Assembly: GCA_945869505.1 (NCBI GenBank)
Contig: CAMBOZ010000013.1
Span: 1 to 24,674, forward strand
Length of the DNA stretch: 24,674 bases
Reading direction: 5' to 3'
From: Bifidobacterium breve
GTDB taxonomy: Bacteria > Actinomycetota > Actinomycetes > Nanopelagicales > Nanopelagicaceae
Shown here: positions 15,917 through 23,843 of the stretch, in pieces
How positions within the stretch are numbered: the first letter of the stretch is position 1
Layout of the letters: every line of letters begins with the position of its first letter
Program-made: the position numbers and the translations under genes
The notes under the pieces: generated by a model
The model's input: only the letters and a program-made list of their open reading frames with translations
What the model was told of the DNA's origin: nothing
The model's database searches: none

Positions 15917-16815
15917 CACTAATGCTCCTCGACAGCGCTTCGCTTTGGTATCGCGCTTACTACGGAATGCCCGACACGATGTTGGCACCAGATGGAACTC
16001 CGGTTAACGCCATTCGAGGCTATTTAGATATGACCGCTCGCTTGATAACAATGTATTCGCCAAAGCGGATCGTTGCTTGCATTGAGGGGGATTGGCGGCC
16101 ATCTTGGCGCGTAGAACTCTTTCCAGATTACAAAGCCAATCGCTTAGAAGAAGATGGTGAAGGCGAAGAAGAACCAGATCTTTTAACGCCGCAAATTCCG
16201 ATTCTCTTAGATTTACTAGATGAGTTCGGAATTCCAATGGTTGGCGTTGACGATTACGAAGCAGATGATGTTATGGCCACCTTTGCAGTTAAAGAGAAGG
16301 GGCCGATTCGAATAGTGACTGGAGATCGCGACCTCTTTCAATTAGTTGATGATAAACGCGACGTTAAAGTTGTTTACTTAGCTAAAGGTTTATCCCAACA
16401 TGACCTGGTTGACAACGCTTGGGTCGCTCGCAAGTATGCAATTCCCGGCGATCGTTACGCTTTATTTGCGATGTTCCGCGGTGATCCATCAGATGGTCTA
16501 CCGGGAGTTCGCGGCATCGGAGAAAAAGGCGCGGCGCTAATTGCGAATCACTTCGCTGATGTTGACCAAGCTTTGCAGGGTGCTCATGACGCACACGAGG
16601 CGTTGACTCCAGCGTTAGCTAAGAAAATAATTGCTGGAGCAGATTATCTGAAGATCGCACCAACCTTGGTTAATTGCGCGAAAGATGTCGCACTTCCCAC
16701 CCTTGATATATCTATGCCGAAAGCGCGAGCAGATCTGTCGAAGATATATGAAATTAAAGAACGTTATGGTCTGGGGGCTAGCGTAGATCGATTGATAGCG
16801 GCACTTAAATGGTAA
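15913..16815 (+). CDS. 5'-3' exonuclease / flap nuclease (stand-alone PolI N-domain-like)
   Basis: A 300-residue PIN/FEN-family nuclease resembling the 5'-3' exonuclease domain of DNA polymerase I but without a polymerase. Metal-binding acidic residues are visible in MLLDSASLWYRAYY (D7), VDDYEADDVMAT (D113, D114, E116, D118, D119) and TGDRDLFQLV (D138, D140). The helix-three-turn-helix DNA-binding motif is GDPSDGLPGVRGIGEKG from residue 190. The bridging/arch region includes an acidic stretch (LEEDGEGEEEPDL). The gene overlaps helY by ATGA and is followed by lnt with a short overlap. The helicase-nuclease pairing is conserved in mycobacteria (Rv2092c/Rv2090). Whether it works on DNA flaps, RNA-DNA hybrids or RNA together with HelY cannot be decided here. 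Confidence 0.92.
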   Translation: MTLMLLDSASLWYRAYYGMPDTMLAPDGTPVNAIRGYLDMTARLITMYSPKRIVACIEGDWRPSWRVELFPDYKANRLEEDGEGEEEPDLLTPQIPILLDLLDEFGIPMVGVDDYEADDVMATFAVKEKGPIRIVTGDRDLFQLVDDKRDVKVVYLAKGLSQHDLVDNAWVARKYAIPGDRYALFAMFRGDPSDGLPGVRGIGEKGAALIANHFADVDQALQGAHDAHEALTPALAKKIIAGADYLKIAPTLVNCAKDVALPTLDISMPKARADLSKIYEIKERYGLGASVDRLIAALKW

Positions 16816-18185
16816 TGATTGCACTCTCGGCATTCCTTGCTAGCGCAGCTTTTGCTCCAATTGGAGTTTGGTACCTTGGAATTCTTGGATATTCGCTCTT
16901 TCTGCGAAAGATAGCTAAGTCGCATCGCCAGTTATGGCACGCTTTTGCGTTCGGCTTCATTTATAACGCAATTGTTCTGCATTGGTCTGGAAAATTTGTT
17001 GGCGCCGTGCCTTGGCTCTTGCTTTCGTTTCTGCAGGCACTTTTCTACATCCCAGTGGGAGCGGTAGCTAAACGCTCGAGATCCATTTGGTTAACGATCG
17101 CCGCCTTACTTCTTATGGAGGAATTTCGTTCAGTATTTCCATTTGGTGGTTTTGGTTGGACTCGAATCGCATTTAGCCAAATTGAATCTCCCGCAACCGC
17201 GTTCTTGCCGTACGGGGGAGTGCTCTCACTTTCTGCGCTAACTCTTCTCTTAGCTGCTCTCATTTCAAGATTTAGATTGGGTAGCCTTGTTAAATTACTT
17301 CTCGTAATTGTCGGGCTCGGTCTTATTCCGGCGAATCCGCAGGGGAGTGGTTCGGTTAAGTTATTGGCGATCCAGGGCAATACACCTAGTGTGGGTTTAG
17401 ATTTTAATTCTCGCGCTCAAGCAGTTTTCAATCTACATCGTGATGCAACCTACAAATACGCAACAGGAAGTTATGACGCGATTATTTGGCCTGAGAACGC
17501 AATTGATATCGATCCCGATTTATATCCAAACGTTGCCGGAGATATTGAAAAGCTCACTCGTGATAAGCGGATACCGCTGATCGCCGGAGTTGTTCTAAAG
17601 CGTGATGGATCACCAGTTAATGCCTCGGTTTTATACAACTCCGAATCAGGGGCGGTCAGCACCTACGAAAAGCGCGGTTTGACCCCATTCGGAGAATTTA
17701 TGCCGCTGCGAGGATTGGCCGAATTTATTTCACCGTTTGCCGCCTCAGTTGTTGATTTTAAGCCTGGAAGTGAGCTGATAACGCATCAAGTTGCTGGCGC
17801 TGCACTTGGTCCCATTATTTGCTATGAAATTATCAATGATCAACTTGTTGCAGAGATGAGTTCAAATTCCGATGCGCTCATTGTTCAGACTAATAGCGCG
17901 ACCTTTGCCGGTACTGCGGAAAGTCGACAACAATTGGCGATAACTCGAGTTCGCGCCTTGGAAACCTCTCGAAGTATCTTAAGTGTTTCCACTATCGGAA
18001 TATCGGCATTTATCAACAGTAATGGCCAAGTCACTCAGATAACACCAGAGAATATTCAGACTTCCTTAACTGGTGATCTGATCCTTAACGATCATGAAAC
18101 TTTTGCTAGTGAATGGGGAGGGGCGGTAAAAATTGCAATCCTGCTTTTCTTCCTTCTTTTAGGCCGAAAGCGACTATCAGAATGA
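16809..18185 (+). CDS. lnt: Apolipoprotein N-acyltransferase
   Basis: Lnt adds a third acyl chain to the N-terminal cysteine of lipoproteins at the outer face of the cytoplasmic membrane. The 458-residue protein begins with several hydrophobic helices (about residues 1-175) that carry FPFGGFGWTRIAFSQ. The carbon-nitrogen hydrolase (nitrilase) domain follows, with the catalytic triad E229 (WPENAID), K288 (YEKRGLTPFGEFMPLR) and C338 (GPIICYEI). A final membrane helix near the C-terminus ends in LLGRKRLSE. Two starts are possible: ATG 16809, used here, or ATG 16815, which makes a TAATG overlap with the exonuclease stop. The gene ends in ATGA with the mannosyltransferase gene. In M. tuberculosis the two activities are fused in one protein; here they are separate. 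Confidence 0.93.
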   Translation: MVMIALSAFLASAAFAPIGVWYLGILGYSLFLRKIAKSHRQLWHAFAFGFIYNAIVLHWSGKFVGAVPWLLLSFLQALFYIPVGAVAKRSRSIWLTIAALLLMEEFRSVFPFGGFGWTRIAFSQIESPATAFLPYGGVLSLSALTLLLAALISRFRLGSLVKLLLVIVGLGLIPANPQGSGSVKLLAIQGNTPSVGLDFNSRAQAVFNLHRDATYKYATGSYDAIIWPENAIDIDPDLYPNVAGDIEKLTRDKRIPLIAGVVLKRDGSPVNASVLYNSESGAVSTYEKRGLTPFGEFMPLRGLAEFISPFAASVVDFKPGSELITHQVAGAALGPIICYEIINDQLVAEMSSNSDALIVQTNSATFAGTAESRQQLAITRVRALETSRSILSVSTIGISAFINSNGQVTQITPENIQTSLTGDLILNDHETFASEWGGAVKIAILLFFLLLGRKRLSE

Positions 18186-18934
18186 GAAAGATGGTTGTCC
18201 TAATACCAACCTATAACGAATCTTCCACCGTAGTTCAACAACTCAAGAAGCTAGAAAATTTCAGAAGTGGCAGTAAAGATGAGATTAGCGTTCTTGTTAT
18301 TGATGATAATTCACCGGATGGAACTGCCGATTTAGTCGACAATTTGCACCTACCTTGGGTACAAGTTCTGCGTCGTCCTTTTAAGGCTGGCCTTGGCGCC
18401 GCATATCGCGCTGGTTTCACTAAAGTTTTAGCAAATGATTTATATACACACGTGATAACTATGGATGCCGATGGTTCACATCGCGTCGAGGATTTGCCTT
18501 CACTAATTGCGGCAATAAAGCCAGGAAAATCGATCACTTTGGGTACGCGTTGGATGCCCGGAGGCAGCGTTTTAAATTGGCCAAAGGGTCGTCAATTGCT
18601 CTCAAAGACGGGTACTAAGTACGCGAAACTTGCATTGAAAATCGATTTAAACGATTTAACTGGTGGATATCGAATTTATAGCACCGAGTTACTTAACGCT
18701 TTAAACCTTAAAGATATGCAAGCTACTGGTTATTGTTTTCAAATTGAAATGGCTATGGCCGCTGACTTAGCTGGTGCAGTCGCAACAGAAGTTCCAATTA
18801 CCTTTGTAGAGCGGATAAACGGCGTCTCGAAGATGACGAAGTCGATTGTTATAGAAGCGCTTATTCAGATAACCCGTTGGGGCGTAGTTCGCAGGCTCAG
18901 ACCTAACGCCGATAAGTTACATTATGTTAATTAA
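18182..18934 (+). CDS. Polyprenol monophosphomannose synthase (GT2 family)
   Basis: Transfers mannose from GDP-mannose to polyprenyl phosphate, giving the lipid-linked mannose donor used for lipomannan and protein mannosylation at the outer membrane face. The 250-residue GT2 protein has VVLIPTYNES (residues 5-14), VIDDNSPDGTADLV, the metal/nucleotide DAD motif D95-A-D97 in MDADGSHRVEDL, and TLGTRWMPGGSVLNWP. The later LTGGYRIYSTELLNAL and FVERINGVSKMTKS are characteristic of the DPM1/Ppm1 branch. There are no membrane helices, so it probably relies on neighbouring Lnt or other membrane partners. ATG at 18182 overlaps the lnt stop (ATGA); a second ATG at 18191 is possible. The family is sure; the exact acceptor (C50 polyprenol versus others) is inference. 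The usual name is ppm1/dpm1. Confidence 0.92.
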   Translation: MRKMVVLIPTYNESSTVVQQLKKLENFRSGSKDEISVLVIDDNSPDGTADLVDNLHLPWVQVLRRPFKAGLGAAYRAGFTKVLANDLYTHVITMDADGSHRVEDLPSLIAAIKPGKSITLGTRWMPGGSVLNWPKGRQLLSKTGTKYAKLALKIDLNDLTGGYRIYSTELLNALNLKDMQATGYCFQIEMAMAADLAGAVATEVPITFVERINGVSKMTKSIVIEALIQITRWGVVRRLRPNADKLHYVN

Positions 18935-18972
18935 CCTTAAATTGGCCCGCCCCCATAGGAAATGAGCCTGTT

Positions 18973-21828
18973 TTAAGAGCTGTAAGCCTCTATAGGCAGG
19001 CAAGAACAGACCAAATTGCGGTCTCCGTGTGCTCCATCTATGCGCGAAACGGGCGGCCAATACTTCATTCGAGAACCGATCGACTCACCTGGGACAAGGC
19101 CATCATGCGCAACCGGATAACCACCGGTTTCACGGCTGTATTTGCGCTCCCATTGGCTGGTTACGACGCTTAAAGCGGTGTGTGGCGCGTGGCGAAGCGC
19201 AGAGTCCTCAATACTGATCTTCCCGTCTATAACTTCCTGGATTTCGGCGCGTATCGAGATCATTGCATCTACGAAGCGGTTAATCTCTGAAATATTTTCT
19301 GACTCGGTGGGCTCAATCATTAAAGTTCCTGCAACGGGAAACGACATCGTTGGCGCATGGAAGCCATAATCCATTAACCGCTTTGCGATGTCATCAACAC
19401 TAACTCCTGACTCTTTGGTGAGTCCGCGGATATCAAGGATGCACTCATGTGCAACTCGTCCATTACTACCCGTGTAAAGAATTGGATAAGCGCTCTTCAA
19501 TCGTTCTGCGATGTAATTTGCAGAAAGAATCGCTACCTGGGTTGAATGAGTTAAACCTTCTCCCCCCAACAAGCGAATGTACGCCCACGAAATTGGCAAA
19601 ATGCTGGCAGATCCGAAAGGCGCGCCAGATATCGGACCCGGTCCAGTTGCTGGACCTGCGCTGTCATCCATCGGATGGTTCGGCAAAAATGGCGCTAAAT
19701 GCGCACGAGCGATCACCGGGCCAACGCCAGGTCCTCCCCCTCCGTGTGGGATTGCAAATGTCTTGTGGAGATTTAAGTGAGAAACATCTGCGCCAAATTT
19801 TCCTGGCTGCGAGACACCAACCAACGCGTTTAGGTTTGCACCATCAACATAAACCTGTCCGCCCGCATCATGAATTAACGCGCAAATTTCAGATACTGCC
19901 GTTTCAAAAACGCCGTGAGTTGAAGGATAGGTAATCATCAGCGCAGCTAGAGCGCTTCCATGGTCCGTAATTTTCTGCTTAATATCCGCTAACGAGACAT
20001 TTCCATCTTCATCGCACTCAATAACCACAACCTGCATCCCAGCCATTACCGCTGACGCCGCATTTGTTCCGTGCGCACTCGATGGGATTAAACAAATATT
20101 ACGGCTCTGATCACCACGAGAATCGTGATAATTGCGAATCGCAAGTAAACCTGCGAATTCTCCCTGACTTCCAGCGTTTGGCTGAAGCGAGACAGCATCG
20201 TAACCAGTGATTGTTACTAACCATTCTGATAACTGCTTTATCAACTTGCGTGATCCAAGAGACTGATCACTCGGAGCAAATGGATGCAACGACGAGAATT
20301 CGGGCCAGGTGACCGCTTCCATTTCAGTCACAGAGTTAAGTTTCATTGTGCAAGATCCCAGAGGAATCATTGTGCGATCAAGCGCTAAATCTTTATCAGC
20401 CAAATTACGCAAATATCGCATCATTGCAGTTTCGCTGTGATTTGTATTGAAGACAGGATGAGTCAGGAAAATACTCGTTCTTCTGAATTTTTCAGGAATC
20501 TCTGCTGGCTTAGCATCTGAGAGCCCAAATATCTCGAGAACATCAGCAAAAACCTCTTCAGTGGATTCTTCATCAAAGGCAACTCGGACCTCCGTCTTAC
20601 TGACCCTGGCAAAGTTAATTCCCTTTGCCTGTGCCTTTTTATGAATCTGATCCGCATCTGCAACAAAGATATGTACGGTGTCAAAAACTACATCCTGATG
20701 ATTGCCGTTGGCGGCGTGTAAACGAGCTGCAAAGTTATTTACTCTTTGCGCTATTCGACGTAATCCATCTGGGCCATGCCACATCGCATAGAAAGCGCTC
20801 ATATTGGCAAGAAGAACTTGTGCGGTACAAATATTTGAAGTCGCTTTGTCGCGACGGATATGTTGTTCTCGTGTTTGTAGCGCCAAACGGAAAGCAGGTT
20901 TTCCTGTTGCATCAATACTTTGTCCGACTAGGCGACCCGGCATGGACCGCTCAAGACCACTGCGAACCGCGAGGAAACCGGCGTGCGGACCTCCGAATCC
21001 CATTGGGACTCCAAAACGTTGGGCAGTTCCTACAGCGATATCTGCGCCCCACTCCCCTGGCGCTTTAAGCAAAGTCAGTGCAAGTAAATCTGTTGCTGCG
21101 ATAACTAATGCGTCGCGAGAGTGTGCGTATTCAGCAAAAGATGTGTAATCAATAACCGTTCCCGTTGTATCTGGATATTGCAGTAGGGCGCCGAAGAATT
21201 CACCAGCGAAACCATCGCGAGCAACGTGCCCTGAGTCCACTTCAACGACTTTGATTCCAAGCGGTTTCGCTCGTGTAAGCACCACCGCCTTGGTCTGAGG
21301 GTGAACATGCTCTTCGATCAAGAACACCGCATCATCGCTTAGCTTTGAAGCTCGTCGAGCCAGAGTCATAGCTTCAGCTGCTGCGGTGCTCTCATCGAGC
21401 ATTGAAGCATTGGAGATTGACAACCCAGTTAATTCACAAATCATGGTCTGAAAAGCGAACAACGCTTCTAGGCGACCTTGCGATATTTCTGGTTGGTAAG
21501 GCGTGTAAGCGGTGTACCAGGCAGGATTCTCTAAAACATTTCTTTTAACCACCGGCGGGACGATGGTTCCGTAGTAACCAGTTCCAATTAATGAACGAAA
21601 AACTTTATTTTCTGAAGCGATTGAACGGAGTTCGGCAATGACTTCAATTTCGCTCTTTGGGGAGTCCAATACTTGAGTAAGTTCGGTCGCAATGCGAATG
21701 TTCTCTGGAACAACTGCTTCTATAAAGGATTTAATATCTTTGTATCCGAGGAGCTGCAGCATCTGCATTTCATCCGCAGAAGTAGGGCCGATGTGGCGAC
21801 TGGAAAAATTATCGCTATCGAAACTCAT
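18973..21828 (-). CDS. gcvP: Glycine dehydrogenase (aminomethyl-transferring), P-protein of the glycine cleavage system
   Basis: The P-protein decarboxylates glycine using pyridoxal phosphate and passes the aminomethyl group to the lipoyl arm of GcvH. At 951 residues it is the full-length, single-chain type, with the alpha-like half ([38 protein letters not shown]) and the beta-like half ([38 protein letters not shown]). The PLP lysine is K689 in [19 protein letters not shown]. The C-terminus carries [15 protein letters not shown], as usual. The ATG at 21828 is preferred because AGGGGAG lies 5 bases upstream; the GTG codons at 21834 and 21831 overlap that site. It is the last gene of a minus-strand block that also includes gcvH at the window edge. 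It converges on the mannose-synthase gene with 38 bases between stops. Confidence 0.96.
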   Translation of the reverse strand: MSFDSDNFSSRHIGPTSADEMQMLQLLGYKDIKSFIEAVVPENIRIATELTQVLDSPKSEIEVIAELRSIASENKVFRSLIGTGYYGTIVPPVVKRNVLENPAWYTAYTPYQPEISQGRLEALFAFQTMICELTGLSISNASMLDESTAAAEAMTLARRASKLSDDAVFLIEEHVHPQTKAVVLTRAKPLGIKVVEVDSGHVARDGFAGEFFGALLQYPDTTGTVIDYTSFAEYAHSRDALVIAATDLLALTLLKAPGEWGADIAVGTAQRFGVPMGFGGPHAGFLAVRSGLERSMPGRLVGQSIDATGKPAFRLALQTREQHIRRDKATSNICTAQVLLANMSAFYAMWHGPDGLRRIAQRVNNFAARLHAANGNHQDVVFDTVHIFVADADQIHKKAQAKGINFARVSKTEVRVAFDEESTEEVFADVLEIFGLSDAKPAEIPEKFRRTSIFLTHPVFNTNHSETAMMRYLRNLADKDLALDRTMIPLGSCTMKLNSVTEMEAVTWPEFSSLHPFAPSDQSLGSRKLIKQLSEWLVTITGYDAVSLQPNAGSQGEFAGLLAIRNYHDSRGDQSRNICLIPSSAHGTNAASAVMAGMQVVVIECDEDGNVSLADIKQKITDHGSALAALMITYPSTHGVFETAVSEICALIHDAGGQVYVDGANLNALVGVSQPGKFGADVSHLNLHKTFAIPHGGGGPGVGPVIARAHLAPFLPNHPMDDSAGPATGPGPISGAPFGSASILPISWAYIRLLGGEGLTHSTQVAILSANYIAERLKSAYPILYTGSNGRVAHECILDIRGLTKESGVSVDDIAKRLMDYGFHAPTMSFPVAGTLMIEPTESENISEINRFVDAMISIRAEIQEVIDGKISIEDSALRHAPHTALSVVTSQWERKYSRETGGYPVAHDGLVPGESIGSRMKYWPPVSRIDGAHGDRNLVCSCLPIEAYSS

Positions 21829-21833
21829 CACCA

Positions 21834-21887
21834 CTCCCCTAGTTAGTTTTAGGGGAAGGCTCCCCTTTTCAATTGCTGTAGGGGAAG
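21834..21887 (-). promoter_or_regulatory. gcvP leader with four alternating complementary segments and the ribosome site
   Basis: Read on the gcvP strand, the leader holds CTTCCCCTA (21887-21879), AGGGGAG (21866-21860), CTTCCCCTA (21858-21850) and AGGGGAG (21840-21834). The last segment is the gcvP ribosome site. Segments 2 and 3 form a 6-bp hairpin with a four-base loop (GCCT). Alternatively 1 pairs with 2 and 3 with 4, each 7 bp with one G-U pair, which would mask the ribosome site. The repeats are seen directly; a switching function is inference. They might instead be operator repeats for a regulator. A -10-like TACGCT (21891-21886) overlaps segment 1. Confidence 0.45.
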
Positions 21888-21897
21888 CGTAAGTGTA

Positions 21898-22422
21898 TTA
21901 GGCGCCTTTCGCCTTCCGACGTAGTGAAAGCTCGTCGTTACTTTCACCACCTGCTGGATGTACCGTCTCGCCATTGATTTCACCTTGCAGCGTAGCGAGA
22001 GAACCCTCAACCTCATGCCAAACTTTACCTACGGCAATACCGAATACACCTTGCCCACCTTGAAGTAAATCCACGATCTCATCAGCGCTAGCGCATTCAT
22101 AAATTGAAGCTCCATCACTCATTAAGGTGATGCTTTCTAATTCCGTTACACCGCGGCTGCGAAGATGAGTGACTGCGGTACGAATGTTCTGTAGCGAAAT
22201 TCCGGCATCCAATAAACGCTTAACGATTTTTAAAACTAAGATGTCGCGGAAACCGTAAAGGCGCGCAGTTCCCGAACCGCTTGCAGTACGAACACTTGGT
22301 TCTAACAGACCAGTACGTGCCCAATAATCTAATTGACGGTAAGAAATTCCTGCAGCAGAACAAGCAGTCGCACCGCGATAGCCGATTTCATTCTGTTGAT
22401 CTGGCGTAACTGGGGAGGTCAC
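21898..22422 (-). CDS. MerR-family transcriptional regulator, Rv1830/ResR-like
   Basis: A 174-residue regulator with an N-terminal MerR-type winged helix. IGYRGATACSAAGISYRQ and LDYWARTGLLEPSVRTASG give the helix-turn-helix and first wing, ARLYGFRDILVLKIVKRLLDAGISL gives the second half (about residues 12-80), and a helical stretch follows (NIRTAVTHLRSRGVTEL). The C-terminal part has no clear effector motif and ends RRKAKGA. Position between the bifunctional nuclease gene and gcvP identifies it as the counterpart of mycobacterial Rv1830 (ResR, linked to growth and cell division), although that protein is longer, about 225 residues. The start is GTG at 22422 with weak ribosome-site similarity; a promoter-like pair lies 50-80 bases upstream. 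Its target genes are not evident from the sequence. Confidence 0.87.
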   Translation of the reverse strand: MTSPVTPDQQNEIGYRGATACSAAGISYRQLDYWARTGLLEPSVRTASGSGTARLYGFRDILVLKIVKRLLDAGISLQNIRTAVTHLRSRGVTELESITLMSDGASIYECASADEIVDLLQGGQGVFGIAVGKVWHEVEGSLATLQGEINGETVHPAGGESNDELSLRRKAKGA

Positions 22423-22474
22423 GTTTGCTCGATTCTCTTGAGGAAGTTTGCCGAGGGGCTTGTCTTATGGGTAA

Positions 22475-22503
22475 AGGTTACGAGGAGACAGGACTAGGAA
22501 CAA
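22475..22503 (-). promoter_or_regulatory. Candidate promoter of the ResR-like MerR gene
   Basis: On the minus strand TTGTTC (22503-22498) is followed by exactly 17 bases and TAACCT (22480-22475). Transcription would start near 22468 and give a leader of roughly 45 bases. The rest of the 129-base gap between the nuclease and MerR genes (22423-22551) holds only a weak 4-bp hairpin without a T-run just after the nuclease stop. Confidence 0.42.
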
Positions 22504-22551
22504 CGACCGACACGGGGCAAACCTCAAGTAGAGAGTGAGACTTTTGGTCTG

Positions 22552-23076
22552 CTATCCAGCGAAGTCTTCGGGGTTGATCTGATCCAGGAACTCGCGGAAG
22601 CGCTCTAGTTCAACGTCTGAGCCCGCACTACCAGCGGACTGGCCATCCTCGACATCGCCCAGTAACCGCTCTGGGATATCTATCCCAACCTCGTCTAGCA
22701 GATCTGAGTCGGCGAGGATATTGCTCTTCGTGCGAAGTGCGATTGCGATTGCATCAGATGGCCGGGCGCTGATTTTTAGAACGGTGCCGCTATCGGTTCG
22801 TACCTGTAGTTCGGCATAGAAGATGCCATCCTTTAGCTGAACTACTTGCACAGCGGTCAAAGTCAGATCAGCCGCCTCAAGAATATTAGAGATCAGGTCA
22901 TGGGTTAAAGGTCGCTGGGCCACCATTCCTTGTTGCGCGAAGGCGATCGCTGTCGCTTCAACTGCACCCACCCAGATTGGAAGGAACCTTGATCCCTCGA
23001 CTTCCTTTAGAAGGACGATTGGTTGGTTGGAGGGCATCTCAATTCGAACGCCCACAACTTCCATATTTACCATCAT
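22552..23076 (-). CDS. Bifunctional nuclease family protein (DUF151, Rv1829-like)
   Basis: A 174-residue protein of the bifunctional nuclease (BFN/DUF151) family; related proteins show both RNase and DNase activity. The family features are VVGVRIEMPSNQPIVLLKE at the N-terminus, RFLPIWVGAVEATAIAFAQQ, the segment RPLTHDLISNIL and the signature ISARPSDAIAIALRT (about residues 104-118). The C-terminus is acidic and Gly/Ser-rich, ending LDQINPEDFAG. Length matches the roughly 164 residues of the mycobacterial homologue. Three ATG codons lie close together (23076, 23073, 23064); the first is supported by a -10 box 7 bases before it. The gene sits between two MerR regulators, as in Mycobacterium. 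Why a nuclease of this kind stays in this block is not known. Confidence 0.92.
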   Translation of the reverse strand: MMVNMEVVGVRIEMPSNQPIVLLKEVEGSRFLPIWVGAVEATAIAFAQQGMVAQRPLTHDLISNILEAADLTLTAVQVVQLKDGIFYAELQVRTDSGTVLKISARPSDAIAIALRTKSNILADSDLLDEVGIDIPERLLGDVEDGQSAGSAGSDVELERFREFLDQINPEDFAG

Positions 23077-23083
23077 TTAGTAA

Positions 23084-23089
23084 AGCCTA
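23084..23089 (-). promoter_or_regulatory. -10 box for the bifunctional nuclease gene, leaderless geometry
   Basis: On the minus strand TAGGCT is followed by 7 bases and the first ATG at 23076. No ribosome site is present between them. The 28-base gap to the FtsR-like gene also makes read-through from upstream possible. Confidence 0.42.
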
Positions 23090-23104
23090 ATTTAATTGAT
23101 GAGA

Positions 23105-23821
23105 TTAGCGTGGTCGGTTTAGACCGGCGCGCACCAAAGATGCATGTAAGCGAACCGAGAGTGAGGCGATCTGCTTCTGAACTTCCTCGGCACGAGCTTT
23201 CGAGTCCGCACTCTTCTGCCGATTAATCGGAGTGATTACCTGCTCGATTAATCCAATCTCGCGATCGGCGGCAGATTTAAATGAGCGAAGGTGTCTTGCT
23301 TCAATTCCAAAGCTCGCCATCTCAGCGACGGCGGTCGCGACAGACAAGGCATCGTTGTCGTAATGGCGACCGCGAAGTGCGATGAAACCAAAGGACTCAA
23401 GTTCAACTAATTGCTCATCCTTTAGCCCACTAGCCTTCAAAAGTTCTTCACGTGATAGGCGTAGATCAGAGGTCGCACCGAAAGATTCCGGCGATGAATC
23501 GCCATCGATAGTTGCCAAGGTCGGACGAGGTGCCGCTACTCCCCCATTTGCCGCTGGCTCAAGACCACGGTCTAGTGCTTCGAGATTCTCTTTGATAACG
23601 CGCAGTGGAAGATATTGATCGCGTTGTAGCAAGAGTACGTAGCGAAGGCGATCAAGGTCCGCGGCGGTAAATTTGCGATAACCAGATGGCGTACGTTGCG
23701 GTTCGATCAATCCCTCTGACTCAAGGAAGCGGATCTTTGAGATTGTGATATCTGAAAAATCTCCTCGCAGCTTGGTAAGGACTTCGCCGATGCTCAGATA
23801 CGCGCGTGCTGGAACGCTCAT
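23105..23821 (-). CDS. ftsR: MerR-family transcriptional regulator, FtsR/Rv1828-like
   Basis: A 238-residue MerR-type regulator. The DNA-binding part is YLSIGEVLTKLRGDFSD, then ISKIRFLESEGLIEPQRTP and SGYRKFTAADLDRLRYVLLL, at about residues 8-70. Helices follow (QYLPLRVIKENLEALDRG), then a second, winged-helix-like segment LSREELLKASGLKDEQLVEL with LESFGFIALRGRHYDND, and a helical C-terminus with EEVQKQIASLSVRLHASLV. This two-domain build and its place between garA and the nuclease gene match C. glutamicum FtsR and Mtb Rv1828; FtsR activates ftsZ expression. ATG at 23821 is supported by AGGGGAGT 5 bases upstream. The gene follows garA by 22 bases and is probably co-transcribed. The name rests on family and synteny, not on a binding site. 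Confidence 0.88.
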   Translation of the reverse strand: MSVPARAYLSIGEVLTKLRGDFSDITISKIRFLESEGLIEPQRTPSGYRKFTAADLDRLRYVLLLQRDQYLPLRVIKENLEALDRGLEPAANGGVAAPRPTLATIDGDSSPESFGATSDLRLSREELLKASGLKDEQLVELESFGFIALRGRHYDNDALSVATAVAEMASFGIEARHLRSFKSAADREIGLIEQVITPINRQKSADSKARAEEVQKQIASLSVRLHASLVRAGLNRPR

Positions 23822-23826
23822 TTAGT

Positions 23827-23834
23827 ACTCCCCT
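23827..23834 (-). promoter_or_regulatory. Ribosome binding site of the FtsR-like gene
   Basis: AGGGGAGT lies 5 bases before ATG 23821 and fixes that start. The same eight bases form the gcvP ribosome site (21840-21833), which may reflect the local Shine-Dalgarno preference. Confidence 0.55.
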
Positions 23835-23843
23835 GATTAGTAA

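Noticed and set aside
18935..18972. Bidirectional terminator between the mannose-synthase gene and gcvP
   Set aside because: The 38 bases contain a C-rich stretch (GCCCGCCCCC) but no stable inverted repeat and no T-run in either direction.
19449..21148. Long plus-strand open frames of 114-161 codons
   Set aside because: They lie wholly antisense to gcvP, whose protein is conserved throughout. Their translations are low-complexity and resemble no family.
21829..21897. Glycine riboswitch before gcvP
   Set aside because: The gap is under 70 bases and none of the conserved glycine-aptamer segments is recognisable; only the CCCC/GGGG segments occur.
22535..22551. Terminator after the bifunctional nuclease gene
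   Set aside because: On the minus strand AGAC and GTCT could pair around CAAAA, but the stem is 4 bp and no T-run follows.
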